A stretch of DNA of 64,000 bases. Source: Candidatus Omnitrophota bacterium (GTDB lineage: Bacteria; Hinthialibacterota; Hinthialibacteria; Hinthialibacterales; Hinthialibacteraceae). Positions 18,312 to 27,232 of the stretch are shown here, one piece after another. The translations under genes and the position numbers were made by a program. Each line of letters starts with the position of its first letter. The stretch's first letter is position 1. The stretch covers positions 1 to 64,000 of the forward strand of contig JABLXU010000009.1 of assembly GCA_013177805.1 (NCBI GenBank), given 5' to 3'. A model generated the notes under the pieces. The model did not search any database. It was not told the origin of the DNA and was given only the letters and a program-made list of their open reading frames with translations.

Positions 18312-19448
18312 TCACCACCGCGCCTTTTCCCGGTCCGTCAGGATTTCCTGATAAATCCGGATGGTTTTCTGGGCGATGGTATCCCAGGACAAGGCTTCCT
18401 CACAATATTGTTTGACGTACGCACTCATTGTACGGTACCGGTCTTCGTCTTCCAATATTTTGACAATCGCTTCGCCCAGGGCTTGGGGATTGCGGGGCTC
18501 GACCAGATAACCCGTTTTCCCTTCCTCCACTACTTCCGGAATGGCCCCGACCCGCGAAGCCACCACCGGTTTGCCGAACGAATAGGCCAGGGGGATGATT
18601 CCCGTCTGCGTGGCGGAAATGTACGGCAGCACCACCACGGCCGCGTTCTCGAAATAACGGGGAACCTCATGGTTAGGGATGAACCGGTTGATGACCCGGA
18701 TCTTGGAATCGGACATAAAAAACGGCTGGTAATCATCAAACCGGTCGCAATGCCCCGCGATCACAATTTCATATTCCGGCAGCCGGGCGCGAATCACCGG
18801 TTCGGCCTGGATCAAATATTCCAATCCCTTGTTCGCCCGGACGGATCCAAAGAACAGGATGGTCCGGCCGGCGGGAGATCGGCATTCCGCGGAGCCGGCA
18901 GGAGGGGATTCCCACCGGCGCAGGATCGACAAATCGCCATGGGGTAGGATCGCGATATGCCCGGCCGGCAAGCCAGGGTAGCGTTCTCGCATTTGTTGTT
19001 TGAGCAGCTCGCCATGCACGATGATCTTCCATGCCTTGCGGACATACAGTTTCTGCATCGCTTCGTTGTAGAAGTGATCCCAAAGCGAAAGCCCCTCGTG
19101 CTGGTAGGGATCATGCACGGTCAGCACCAGGGGAGTGGAGCGGATCATCCACCAGAACAACGCCATCCATGGCGCCGCGCTGGATTGGATGTGCAGCACA
19201 TCGTAGCGTTCGGCTCGGATTTTTTGGCATAGACGGTAATAAACGCCCAGATTGCGGGGATCCCGGATGCGGTAACCGCCATAAGGAAAACTCCGGACTT
19301 TGGAATCTAATATTTCAAGTATCGAGGCATCCGCCTGGTTGAGATGATAACGGCTCGCGTAGAAATCGACGTCCACATGGCGGGCCAACGCGTCGGTCAA
19401 GGCGGCGCTGTAATGCACGGCTCCGAAACAAAGCATCCCAACCTTCAT
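18312..19448 (-). CDS. Glycosyltransferase family 4 (GT-B fold)
   Basis: This 378-residue cytoplasmic glycosyltransferase probably adds a sugar to the undecaprenyl-linked repeat unit. The N-terminus MKVGMLCFGAVHYSAALTDAL is a typical GT4 opening. The C-terminal Rossmann half has ILFFGSVRANKGLEYLIQA, IVIAGHCDR, and the nucleotide-sugar block VLPYISATQTGIIPLAYSFGKPVVASRVGAIPEVVEEGKTG, including the E-x7-E region. The only other sugar transferase nearby is the initiating one at 23918, so this locus alone would build only a short unit unless other transferases are elsewhere. It is the last gene of the exopolysaccharide block, about 50 bp after the flippase. Confidence 0.9.
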   Translation of the reverse strand: MKVGMLCFGAVHYSAALTDALARHVDVDFYASRYHLNQADASILEILDSKVRSFPYGGYRIRDPRNLGVYYRLCQKIRAERYDVLHIQSSAAPWMALFWWMIRSTPLVLTVHDPYQHEGLSLWDHFYNEAMQKLYVRKAWKIIVHGELLKQQMRERYPGLPAGHIAILPHGDLSILRRWESPPAGSAECRSPAGRTILFFGSVRANKGLEYLIQAEPVIRARLPEYEIVIAGHCDRFDDYQPFFMSDSKIRVINRFIPNHEVPRYFENAAVVVLPYISATQTGIIPLAYSFGKPVVASRVGAIPEVVEEGKTGYLVEPRNPQALGEAIVKILEDEDRYRTMSAYVKQYCEEALSWDTIAQKTIRIYQEILTDREKARW

Positions 19449-19497
19449 AAATTATCGGATTCCTTTTCCTTCGCCCGGCCCCGCGGCCGCGCATCGA

Positions 19498-21144
19498 TCA
19501 CGAAGAGGCATTGCTCCGGGCATAGTGGGCAAACCGCAACAAGGCCCGCGACCAGATCGCCAAACTGGCGAGCAGAAACAAGAAGATGCTGATGAAATTG
19601 TGCTGCGGTAATATTTGAATCACCGCCAATCCCGCGGTAATGGTCAACGCCGCGGGCACGAGCATACGGATGGAACTGGTAAAGCCATACATTTCGTTCT
19701 TGTACGCGTACAGCACGAAAAACAGGAAATTACAGAAATTCACCAACAGCATCGCGTAGCTGATGCCCACCACGCCGTTGGATTTGATCATAAAGAATCC
19801 CACGGTGACCATGATCAGGGTCACGAAAAATTGCATGAGATTCTTGACAAACATCCGGTCGCCGGCCGTCAGGGCCACGTCCACCGGCAGGGTCCCGTAA
19901 CTGAACACCACGATCCAGCACAAGGTCCGCATGATTTCGACCGCGGGGCGGTACTGTTCCCCTTGCAGAAGAATGATCAAGGATTCCGCGCTGACATACA
20001 TCCCCAGGCCGATCACCATGCCGGCCGGCAAAAACAGGCTTTGCATGGACGAACAAACTTGGCGGAACTTGCCGGAATGGGCCTTGAACAATCCAAACAA
20101 GGTCGGCAAAAACGCTTGGTTGGCCGCGGTCGTCCCCGCCAGCAGCGCCAAATAAATGAACCGGAATGCCACGGCAAAATGCCCTACATCCTCTTCCGGG
20201 CTGTAACGCGACAGCATGAGGATTGGTGTTTCTGTATAGATGATGTAAAGGAGGATGGAAATGCCGAAGACGAATGAATCTTTCACCTGCCGTCCGATCC
20301 GGGATAGGTCCAGGGATATGGACACAACGGACAACAGGGTGAAAAACATGGCGATCAGGGACGTCAAATACAAAATCCCCTGGTACCACGCGAACGCCTC
20401 AATCCCGCCCCGCGCGGCCATGATGGCCACTGTGCCGGCCAGGAACAACAAGCCCCGGGCGATATTGAAATACGAAACGACTTTCTGTTTCCCTTCCACG
20501 TGCAAGGCCGCGATGACCGTGTCGGAACAAAGGTTGGCGAACGAAGCCATCGCCAAGGGCAAAAAGATCAGTTCACTGACATGCATGACGCCGGCGTCCG
20601 GCGATGGGGGAATGAAAAACGGCATCAGGAAATACGCGCCGGTCAACAAGAGAATGCCCAGCACCGACTTCACGGCCAGCACATTGCCCAGCAGGATGGG
20701 CAACAACCGGGGCGTCCGGGCCCCTTCCCGGACAAGGCCGTATGTCAATCCGGTCTCGGTGAACGCGACGGCCACCGTGACCAAGGCGAACACCGAAACA
20801 TATACGCCGAACGGGCCTGGCCCCACGGCCCGCGCGATCAGGATCCCGGTGATGGCCGTGGCCACCCGGGACGCTATGGTTCCCGTCGAGGCGTAGGTGG
20901 CGCGCTTGAGAATGCCCAGAAAAATATTCGATGAGGTCTCTCTCTCCCCCGCGCCGGCGGCTCCAGCCAGCGCGCCGGACGATGCCGCCTCCCCGCCTTC
21001 CGGCAGGGCTTCTTCCACCCGGGACCGATTGTCCGCCGGGTGGTTAAAGGAGGGTTTTCGGACGGAATCCATCGGGCCGCCATCCGGGCCGGGGATTTTT
21101 TGCCCTGCGGCGCCCGGATGATTCCCTTCGAACGTTTCTCGCAT
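19498..21144 (-). CDS. Oligosaccharide flippase, Wzx/MATE-like
   Basis: This polytopic inner-membrane protein of about 548 residues flips undecaprenyl-diphosphate-linked repeat units. After a hydrophilic N-terminus (about 65 residues) it shows FLGILKRATYASTGTIASRVATAITGILIARAVGPGPFGVY, the characteristic opening of polysaccharide biosynthesis (RfbX/Wzx) proteins. It continues with about 12-14 hydrophobic segments. The ATG at 21144 (MRETFEGN) is preferred. The open frame extends to 21387, but that stretch is low-complexity and overlaps the preceding gene. It sits between the polymerase/ligase gene and the GT4 gene, as expected in a Wzx/Wzy-dependent locus. Confidence 0.9.
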   Translation of the reverse strand: MRETFEGNHPGAAGQKIPGPDGGPMDSVRKPSFNHPADNRSRVEEALPEGGEAASSGALAGAAGAGERETSSNIFLGILKRATYASTGTIASRVATAITGILIARAVGPGPFGVYVSVFALVTVAVAFTETGLTYGLVREGARTPRLLPILLGNVLAVKSVLGILLLTGAYFLMPFFIPPSPDAGVMHVSELIFLPLAMASFANLCSDTVIAALHVEGKQKVVSYFNIARGLLFLAGTVAIMAARGGIEAFAWYQGILYLTSLIAMFFTLLSVVSISLDLSRIGRQVKDSFVFGISILLYIIYTETPILMLSRYSPEEDVGHFAVAFRFIYLALLAGTTAANQAFLPTLFGLFKAHSGKFRQVCSSMQSLFLPAGMVIGLGMYVSAESLIILLQGEQYRPAVEIMRTLCWIVVFSYGTLPVDVALTAGDRMFVKNLMQFFVTLIMVTVGFFMIKSNGVVGISYAMLLVNFCNFLFFVLYAYKNEMYGFTSSIRMLVPAALTITAGLAVIQILPQHNFISIFLFLLASLAIWSRALLRFAHYARSNASS

Positions 21145-21269
21145 TCCTTTTCCCTTTTCTTCAAGTCCCTGGATCGCTATCCTTCGCCGGATCCACTGGC
21201 TTCCGCTCGGGATATCCCGCCGGAGCTGAAGCGGCGGAAATGCTCTCCTGAGGGGAAGATCTGCCGTCA

Positions 21270-22559
21270 TCATGATTGGAACGCCCGGTATCCGTTCCGG
21301 CCCGCCGGCGGGCTCAGGTTCGACGGAGCGGGATAAACCAGCACGGCCAACAAAAACAAAAACCACAACGGATTGTTCAACTTGCATAAACTGGTTTCCG
21401 TCAGGTTATGCAGCAAAATCACGATCAGCAAAGAAAACCGGAAACTGCCATAAACCGGATCGGCCGAATAGGCCCGCACGATTTTTTTATACCCGCTGAC
21501 GATCACCGCCCCTAGCAACAAGAGGCCCACGGCGCCCAGTTCCAAATACACGTCCAGGTAGCCATTGTGCGCCTCGTTGGCGTGCCACTGCTCATGCGCG
21601 TAATAAATGTGCGGCCCCGCGATCCAAAAACTGCCGTACCCGTACCCCAAAACCAGAAAATACCCCGCGATCCTCAAGATGTAGTGCCATAGATCCCAGC
21701 GGCCGCTAAAGGTCAAATCCCTCCCGAGATACTCAAATAACATCGATATCGCGGATCCGCGCAGAAACAGTTCCTGAAATAGGTTCAACAACGCGACGGC
21801 CATTACCGCCGCGTAGGCGGTGAAAAACAATTTCTTGTTGAGGTTGGTGGCGGAGAGGCTCAGCAGCGTCAACATGACCACAAATGCGGCATACGAAAAC
21901 AAGGCGGTGACGCTGTTGGAAATCAGCAAGGTGTACACCGCTACACCCAGAATGAGCCCATCGCTTTTGCGAACTTCCCCGGCACGCCAGGCACTCCAGA
22001 TTTCCCATGTGAAATAGATAGCGGCGATCATCGCCAGAATCCCCAGGCTGTTTTTGCCCTGCGTGATCCCGATCATTTCAACCCCCCCGCCGGGCAGGCT
22101 CCGCCACCCCAAAGAAGGGACGGCATAGATCAGCACCACCGAAAGCGGCAACGTCAAATAAGCAAACCGGTGGAGGATGACACGCATCGCCTCCTTCGGA
22201 TTGTCCTCGGTCAACACCAGCAACGCCATCACCAACGTCCCAAAGGTCTTGATCCACCGCTTGAACGAGACACCGGGATATGCCGACCATACAACGCTGG
22301 CGGCCATGTACAAAAAGAGAAGAATGACCCACGGATTGTTCCGGAACAGACTCCGGAGGGAAACACCCCGCTGAAACAAAACCACCAGGCCGAAGAATAT
22401 CAGGGCGCTCAAGATGTCCCGCAACAACGTGGAACCTTCATTTAACATCTCCAATTCCAACGGATCCGTGTTGATCCTCCACCGGACAATGGATAACAGG
22501 AACCACAGCAACGGAAGGTTGACAAAGATCGAGACGTCACGGCGGAAAGCAATTTTCAT
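21270..22559 (-). CDS. O-antigen ligase/polymerase family membrane protein (Wzy/WaaL-like)
   Basis: This protein of about 429 residues has around ten to twelve membrane helices. Its long periplasmic loop near two thirds of the length contains SGRWDLWHYILR, GYGYGSFW and the His-rich HEQWHANEAHNGYLDVYLELGAVGLLLL. The pattern R-x-x-W followed by H-N-x-x-L is the hallmark of the O-antigen ligase family, which includes Wzy polymerases. In this locus it most likely polymerises exported repeat units. The ATG at 22559 (MKIAFRRDVS) is chosen because the upstream extension to 22679 is Arg/Pro-rich and unlike a membrane-protein N-terminus. The Shine-Dalgarno signal is weak. Confidence 0.88.
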   Translation of the reverse strand: MKIAFRRDVSIFVNLPLLWFLLSIVRWRINTDPLELEMLNEGSTLLRDILSALIFFGLVVLFQRGVSLRSLFRNNPWVILLFLYMAASVVWSAYPGVSFKRWIKTFGTLVMALLVLTEDNPKEAMRVILHRFAYLTLPLSVVLIYAVPSLGWRSLPGGGVEMIGITQGKNSLGILAMIAAIYFTWEIWSAWRAGEVRKSDGLILGVAVYTLLISNSVTALFSYAAFVVMLTLLSLSATNLNKKLFFTAYAAVMAVALLNLFQELFLRGSAISMLFEYLGRDLTFSGRWDLWHYILRIAGYFLVLGYGYGSFWIAGPHIYYAHEQWHANEAHNGYLDVYLELGAVGLLLLGAVIVSGYKKIVRAYSADPVYGSFRFSLLIVILLHNLTETSLCKLNNPLWFLFLLAVLVYPAPSNLSPPAGRNGYRAFQS

Positions 22560-22753
22560 AATTTTGTGTCGGCCTGGGATTTCCAGAAGATCCGGTTGTT
22601 CTTGTCGCGTGCCTCGCGCGGCCGCCTCCCCCCGGGGATGGGCCGGAACGCCGGTTTCACGCCGTGGTTGTAACACCAAAGAACAGTCTGTACCGGGAAA
22701 CTTCCCGGAACATCCGTCCTGTTTTTCTTGGATGCAGGGATATCACGCTTTTC

Positions 22754-23788
22754 TCAATCGTTCACCAGGACCTTGTGACCATCATGGCGCAAGGATTGGC
22801 AGGCCGCTTCCACAATGCGCACCACCTGAATCCCTTCCCGGCCGCCCGAATCCGGTTCCTGGCCGCTTTGGATGCAATCCAGGAAATGCTGGCATTCAAT
22901 CTTCAGCGGCTCGTCTTGCTTGATGTAGGGCGAATAGACATCCCCGTAATGATACGAATACTGAAATTCGGCAAAGGTATCGTAGTGGGGCGGCGTGCTG
23001 ACGCGTTGGTCATAAATCTTGATTTTCTCCAGCGGCTCCAGATCATCGTAAACCAACATCCGGTTTTTTCCCACGAACATGGTCTTCCGGATTTTGTTGG
23101 GATTCAGCCAGCTGTTCTGGATGGTGGCGAAAACCCCATTGTCGAAATGGATGGACATGTTGGTGACATCCTCGACCCCTGGGGTGACATGCGCCTTGCC
23201 CTGGCAGTTCACCGAAACGGGATTGGCTTTGGTGATGAAGAGGATGATGGAAATGTCATGAGGCGCCAAATCCCAGGCCACATTGATGTCGCGTTGAAAT
23301 AAACCCAGATTCAACCGCCACGAACTGATATACAACAACTCCCCCAAGTCGCCGGAAGCAATAATCTCCCGGATCCGGCGCACGGGCGGCGAATAGATGA
23401 ACGTGTGGCCCACCATCAGGGTGAGTTGCTTGTCCCGGGCCAAACGGTCCAGTTCGACGCATTCCGCTACCGATGAAGCCATCGGCTTTTCGATGAACAC
23501 ATGCTTGCCGGCCTCCAGGCATTGTTTGGCCATCGTATAGTGAAAACGGACCGGTGTGGCCACCGCCACCGCGTCGATGCCCTCGTCCTCCATGACCTCC
23601 TGAAAACGGGCCGTCACCTCCACGCCCGGATACAAGCTTTTGATGTGAGCCAACCGTTTGGGATCGGTGTCGCAGACGGTTTTCAATTTGCAACAGTTGT
23701 TTTTGGATCCATGTTCCGCCAAGGAATGGAAATTGCGGATCAGGTTGGGCCCCCAATAACCACATCCAACGACCGCGATATTAATCAT
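22754..23788 (-). CDS. Gfo/Idh/MocA-family sugar-nucleotide dehydrogenase
   Basis: This 344-residue cytoplasmic NAD(P)-dependent oxidoreductase starts MINIAVVGCGYWGPNLIRNF, the Rossmann GxGxxG dinucleotide site. It continues with VCDTDPKRL, AVAVATPVRFHY, the EKPMA catalytic-lysine motif and HDISIILFI. The nearest recognised relatives are UDP-GlcNAc(A) 3-dehydrogenases of the WbpB/WlbA type, which make 3-keto sugars for amination. Unlike the two other Gfo/Idh proteins in the window it has no Tat signal, which fits a role in sugar-nucleotide synthesis. The start at 23788 is chosen over 23830 because it directly precedes the Rossmann strand. A matching aminotransferase is not in the locus, though one lies at 60422-61654. 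Confidence 0.88.
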   Translation of the reverse strand: MINIAVVGCGYWGPNLIRNFHSLAEHGSKNNCCKLKTVCDTDPKRLAHIKSLYPGVEVTARFQEVMEDEGIDAVAVATPVRFHYTMAKQCLEAGKHVFIEKPMASSVAECVELDRLARDKQLTLMVGHTFIYSPPVRRIREIIASGDLGELLYISSWRLNLGLFQRDINVAWDLAPHDISIILFITKANPVSVNCQGKAHVTPGVEDVTNMSIHFDNGVFATIQNSWLNPNKIRKTMFVGKNRMLVYDDLEPLEKIKIYDQRVSTPPHYDTFAEFQYSYHYGDVYSPYIKQDEPLKIECQHFLDCIQSGQEPDSGGREGIQVVRIVEAACQSLRHDGHKVLVND

Positions 23789-23917
23789 GTGTGAATTCAA
23801 TCCCCCTTCTGTTCCTTTCTGTTTTTCCAATTTTCCAATCGGCTTGTATTTGGAAACCCGCCTTGGCCCGGCCCCTTCAGGCTGGCTTCGGCAATGGCCG
23901 TTTGCCTTCCGCCCCCG

Positions 23918-24598
23918 TCAATACCCGGCCGCGTCCCGGATCTGTTGGACAATCGCCGCGGGAGTCTTGAACAAAATCTTCAAATCCGTCCAAACGTTCG
24001 CCTTATTCATGTACCGGATATCCAGGCGCAACATCTCCGTGAACGAAAGGCGGTTCTTGCCGCTCACCTGCCACAACCCGGTCATGCCGGGCACGATGTC
24101 CAACCGCTCCTTGTGCCACATGGCGTATTCCTGCACCTCGTAGGGGATCGGCGGGCGGGGCCCCACCAGGGACATCTCCCCCCGCAGCACGTTGATCAAT
24201 TGGGGCAATTCGTCCAGGCAGGATTTGCGAAGATATTTGCCGAGCGGAATCACCCGGGGATCGTTCTCCAGTTTGTTCATGGGCTTACCCGGGCCACCGC
24301 TGCTCTCGGAACTTTTGATCAATTCCGCCAGGTATTTTTGATGGACGTGGGTGTCGGCGTTCACCCGCATGGTCCGGAATTTCCAGAACAAAAACGGTTT
24401 CCCGCCGGCGCCGATCCGCTGCTGCTTGAAGAACACCGGCCCCGGCGAAACGGTCTTGATGAAAAGGGCGATCAGCAAAAACAAGGGAGACAACACAATC
24501 AAACCCACCGACGCTCCCACGATGTCCAACAACCGCTTGCCCGGGGATAGGGGCTGAACCAACAACGGATTTAACGGCAAGGTATTGATTTTGGCCAT
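23918..24598 (-). CDS. Initiating sugar transferase (undecaprenyl-phosphate glycosylphosphotransferase)
   Basis: This 226-residue polyprenyl glycosylphosphotransferase of the short, single-membrane-hairpin type starts exopolysaccharide synthesis by placing a sugar-1-phosphate on undecaprenyl phosphate. It shows KRLLDIVGASVGLIVLSPLFLLIALFI, the membrane hairpin, then GPVFFKQQRIG, FLFWKFRTMR, LGKYLRKSCLDELPQLINVLRGEMSLVGPRPP and PGMTGLWQVSGKN, all classic motifs. The N-terminal CoA-binding-like domain of long WbaP proteins is absent. Its ATG overlaps the stop of the preceding gene (TGATG), which implies translational coupling. Confidence 0.95.
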   Translation of the reverse strand: MAKINTLPLNPLLVQPLSPGKRLLDIVGASVGLIVLSPLFLLIALFIKTVSPGPVFFKQQRIGAGGKPFLFWKFRTMRVNADTHVHQKYLAELIKSSESSGGPGKPMNKLENDPRVIPLGKYLRKSCLDELPQLINVLRGEMSLVGPRPPIPYEVQEYAMWHKERLDIVPGMTGLWQVSGKNRLSFTEMLRLDIRYMNKANVWTDLKILFKTPAAIVQQIRDAAGY

Positions 24599-25188
24599 CA
24601 GATCACATTCCTCTCTTCGGTTATTTTTGATGTGGACAAATTGGCCATGACAGGCAATTCCGGAGCGGAATGAGCCACGCCATTGTGCGAATGCCCGGAT
24701 GGTTTTTCCTCGAAGACCGGCGATTCTTTCCGTTCGGGATAGGCATAGATATCGCAAAGGAGTTCCGGCGCTTCCCGGCCGGGCATCCCCCGGGTATCCA
24801 TGACGTGATTGGCAAACCGTTCTTCGATTGCCTGCACAAGGATCAACGCGTTCTCGAAACGGGTATTGGGCAACAACACTCCCACCCGTACTCCGGGACC
24901 GATATGAAATCCTTTGACATCACTGCGGCGGATCCGGTCCCGAATCACGGTGGCGAGCTGAACCACCAAACGGCGGCAGGCTTCCTCCGGCAATCCTTTG
25001 GCGGAGATCCCGAACAATATCAGGGTGAAATGCGACCCCGTGCGGTCGGCGCGGAGCCTTTCCTGCTGTAACCGTTCGAGGAATTCCTCCGGCGGCAACA
25101 ATCCCGCCACTGCCGGAATACGGCCGTCATCCCCCGCCAATCCCAGCCATCGGAAAAGGCTTTGCAGAAACGTTTTTTTTCGACTCAT
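24598..25188 (-). CDS. Degenerate GGDEF-like protein coupled to the sugar transferase
   Basis: This 196-residue soluble protein looks like a reduced diguanylate-cyclase fold. PPEEFLERLQQERLRADRTGSHFTLILFGI resembles the first strand of GGDEF domains, and VRVGVLLPNTRFENALILVQAIEERFAN resembles their later strands. The GGDEF signature and the RxxD inhibitory site are absent, so cyclase activity is unlikely. The last 50 residues look disordered. Its stop codon overlaps the ATG of the sugar transferase. A regulatory or scaffold role for that enzyme is plausible, perhaps as a nucleotide sensor; this is inference. No conventional ribosome-binding site is evident. Confidence 0.6.
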   Translation of the reverse strand: MSRKKTFLQSLFRWLGLAGDDGRIPAVAGLLPPEEFLERLQQERLRADRTGSHFTLILFGISAKGLPEEACRRLVVQLATVIRDRIRRSDVKGFHIGPGVRVGVLLPNTRFENALILVQAIEERFANHVMDTRGMPGREAPELLCDIYAYPERKESPVFEEKPSGHSHNGVAHSAPELPVMANLSTSKITEERNVI

Positions 25189-26479
25189 GGAGTTTGGGAA
25201 ATACCCCCTCTTCAGATTCGGCGATTCCGCAGGCGGCTTAACATATCACTTAAGTTAAATCTTGGGCGCCCATCACCTGCGCTTTATCCCAGCCAGCTGA
25301 TTCCGAAACACAACAAACACCCCGGTGTCCCAGAAGCCGATGGTGAGGTTCCAGAATGCGAATCAATCTCTATGAAAAACAAGTTGAACAGCCGCCGGAT
25401 GGAAAACCCGATCTGAAAAACCCCGCAAACCGTTATCCCCTGATGATTGGTTTTTCAGATAGACCCCTTGATTTGTTCCTATCGGTTTACCGCCCTCTGT
25501 TGCCTGACGGATTCCCCTCTGCCCGGCTGCCGTGATTAGGATGGGAGAATCAATTATGCTAAACCGAAAATCTGTTCTAACAAGCCAGGAAAAAATTCCG
25601 TGTTTCCATCTCTTGAAGCAGCCTGCATGGGAATCGCCGCTCATCGAGATGTTCAATACTCAAGCCGGAAAAAATGGATCACACCCGGCCAGGAACACTT
25701 CTTACAACCGCGTTGTTGTCTTCATCCAAACGGAAAAGAGCTAAAAATTCTCCTAAACAATTACAACAGCTTACTTATTTGACATAATCATTAGCAATTA
25801 TTGAACCATATCGAAATCCGGAATCCATTCACTACTTTTCGTTACGACACTTCAGAACTTGGTAACAAAACGGATCTTTTTTTAGATTTCCACCTGCCAC
25901 GCCGGAATTCCCTTTGTCACGGCACATCTCATTTTGAATGAACCAAAGATGTCCCCGTCCCATTTTCGGATCGAATCCCTTCCCCGCACGCCCAATCAAT
26001 CTTCTCCCGCCCGCATTCCCATGGAAAGCCAATACTTTTTTCCGGTCGCCGGTTCCCGTCTCTTCGTAATGACCGAGGAAAAGAATTTTTCAAAATTCCC
26101 TCTCCCTCCGGGAGAGAAGGTGGATGAGGTTAACCCCGCAAGGGTTGAACCCTTCCTTTCTCTGCAAACGAGTAATTCGTTGCCTTTCTCTTATTAACCC
26201 TCTTTTGTTATTTAGTCCTCTTCTGCGACTCGCTCATCCTATGCCGGTGCCTGAATCATCGGCCGGTCACAAATAAACTTACTGGTCATCCTGTGATTCC
26301 AACGTGACATTGTGCCCGTCTCTTACGTGAGATTTTTTTCTCCATTACACGTTTCATCTTATAGTTGACAATTTCAGTCAAGAAAAGACTTCACCTTTTT
26401 GCGCAAAACCTGATCAATTTATGTAAATATTCCTGTATGTCTCTCTGGCCGAATCCCGGCTGAAGAAACCGCAATCGTA
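25189..26479. other. 1.3-kb non-coding gap inside the exopolysaccharide locus
   Basis: The gap separates the export/chain-length genes from the assembly genes, all on the minus strand. It is AT-richer than its neighbours and has only short, unconvincing frames. A palindromic repeat lies at 26098-26130. Isolated TTGACA hexamers occur near 25778 and 26373 on the plus strand without a well-placed -10. No tRNA-like or CRISPR-like structure was found. Confidence 0.4.
26098..26130. repeat. Dispersed palindromic intergenic repeat
   Basis: CCCTCTCCCTCCGGGAGAG at 26098-26116 is a near-perfect hairpin (CTCTCCC/GGGAGAG with a short turn), followed by AAGGTGGATGAGG. It is the clearest hairpin of the repeat family in this window. 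Confidence 0.6.
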
Positions 26480-27202
26480 CTAGGAAAATTTATCATAGAT
26501 CATTTTGGGGATGATGTTACGCCGTTTGTTCAGCACCACGCCCAAAATGTGACCGTCCTGTTTGAGAATGCGGTCCCGCAGGTTGGCGGCCACTTGCCAC
26601 CGCGTCCGCTCCGCTTCGATGATGATCACCACGCCATCCACCTTGCGGGACAAGACCATTCCGTCTTGCGAACTCTCCGCGGGGGGGGCGTCGATCAGGA
26701 TGAAATCGTAGCCGCTCATCAATCCCCGCAGGATGGTGTCGAATTGCATGGTGTCGAAAAACGTCAACGGCGAGGGATTCAGCACAATTTGGCTTACATA
26801 TAGATTGGTATTTGCCACCTGGACCACCGCGTGATCCAACTCCATGCCCTTCTCCAGCACATCCTTCAACCCATACCGGGGCGTAATACCAAAGGCGCGG
26901 CTTTGAGCCGGTTGATGCGTGTCGGCATCCAACAGCAATACCTTTTTGTTGGACCGCTTGGCGAGAAACTTGGCGAATTCCCGGATCAGGGTAGAGGTGC
27001 CCTCACCCCGCAGCGAACCGATGAACTCCACCACGATCCCCCGTTCTTTCGGGAGCATCGATAAGATGTTGAGATACAAATTGTGGAGTTTTTCCTCGAT
27101 CAGTTTGGGGGCTTCCCGCGCGGGAGAGGGTGCCACGATGTCGGTTTTCACACCCGACAGGGCTTTTCCGGACAGTTCCAATGCTTCGAAGATTTTGGCC
27201 AT
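26480..27202 (-). CDS. Wzc/CpsD-like polysaccharide co-polymerase ATPase with altered P-loop
   Basis: This 240-residue cytoplasmic P-loop ATPase belongs to the BY-kinase (CpsD/CapB) family that partners Wzz-like proteins. The N-terminus MAKIFEALELSGKAL is typical of exopolysaccharide-associated kinases. Walker A' is VLLLDADTHQP (Asp92, Asp94) and Walker B is YDFILIDAPPA. In Walker A the usual GEGKST reads GEGTST, with Thr69 where the catalytic Lys is expected. The C-terminus lacks the usual tyrosine cluster. Kinase activity may therefore be weak or absent. AGGGG precedes the ATG at 27202. It is the fourth gene of the export cassette. Confidence 0.85.
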   Translation of the reverse strand: MAKIFEALELSGKALSGVKTDIVAPSPAREAPKLIEEKLHNLYLNILSMLPKERGIVVEFIGSLRGEGTSTLIREFAKFLAKRSNKKVLLLDADTHQPAQSRAFGITPRYGLKDVLEKGMELDHAVVQVANTNLYVSQIVLNPSPLTFFDTMQFDTILRGLMSGYDFILIDAPPAESSQDGMVLSRKVDGVVIIIEAERTRWQVAANLRDRILKQDGHILGVVLNKRRNIIPKMIYDKFS

Positions 27203-27232
27203 AACAAAAACCCCTTCCCATCCCATGGTGTC

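Noticed and set aside
25532..25782. Two short plus-strand frames in the 1.3-kb gap
   Set aside because: They overlap in different frames, lack ribosome-binding sites and show no coding pattern.
25770..25800. TTGACA near 25778 as a promoter
   Set aside because: No -10-like hexamer at 15-19 bp on the same strand and no gene follows on the plus strand.
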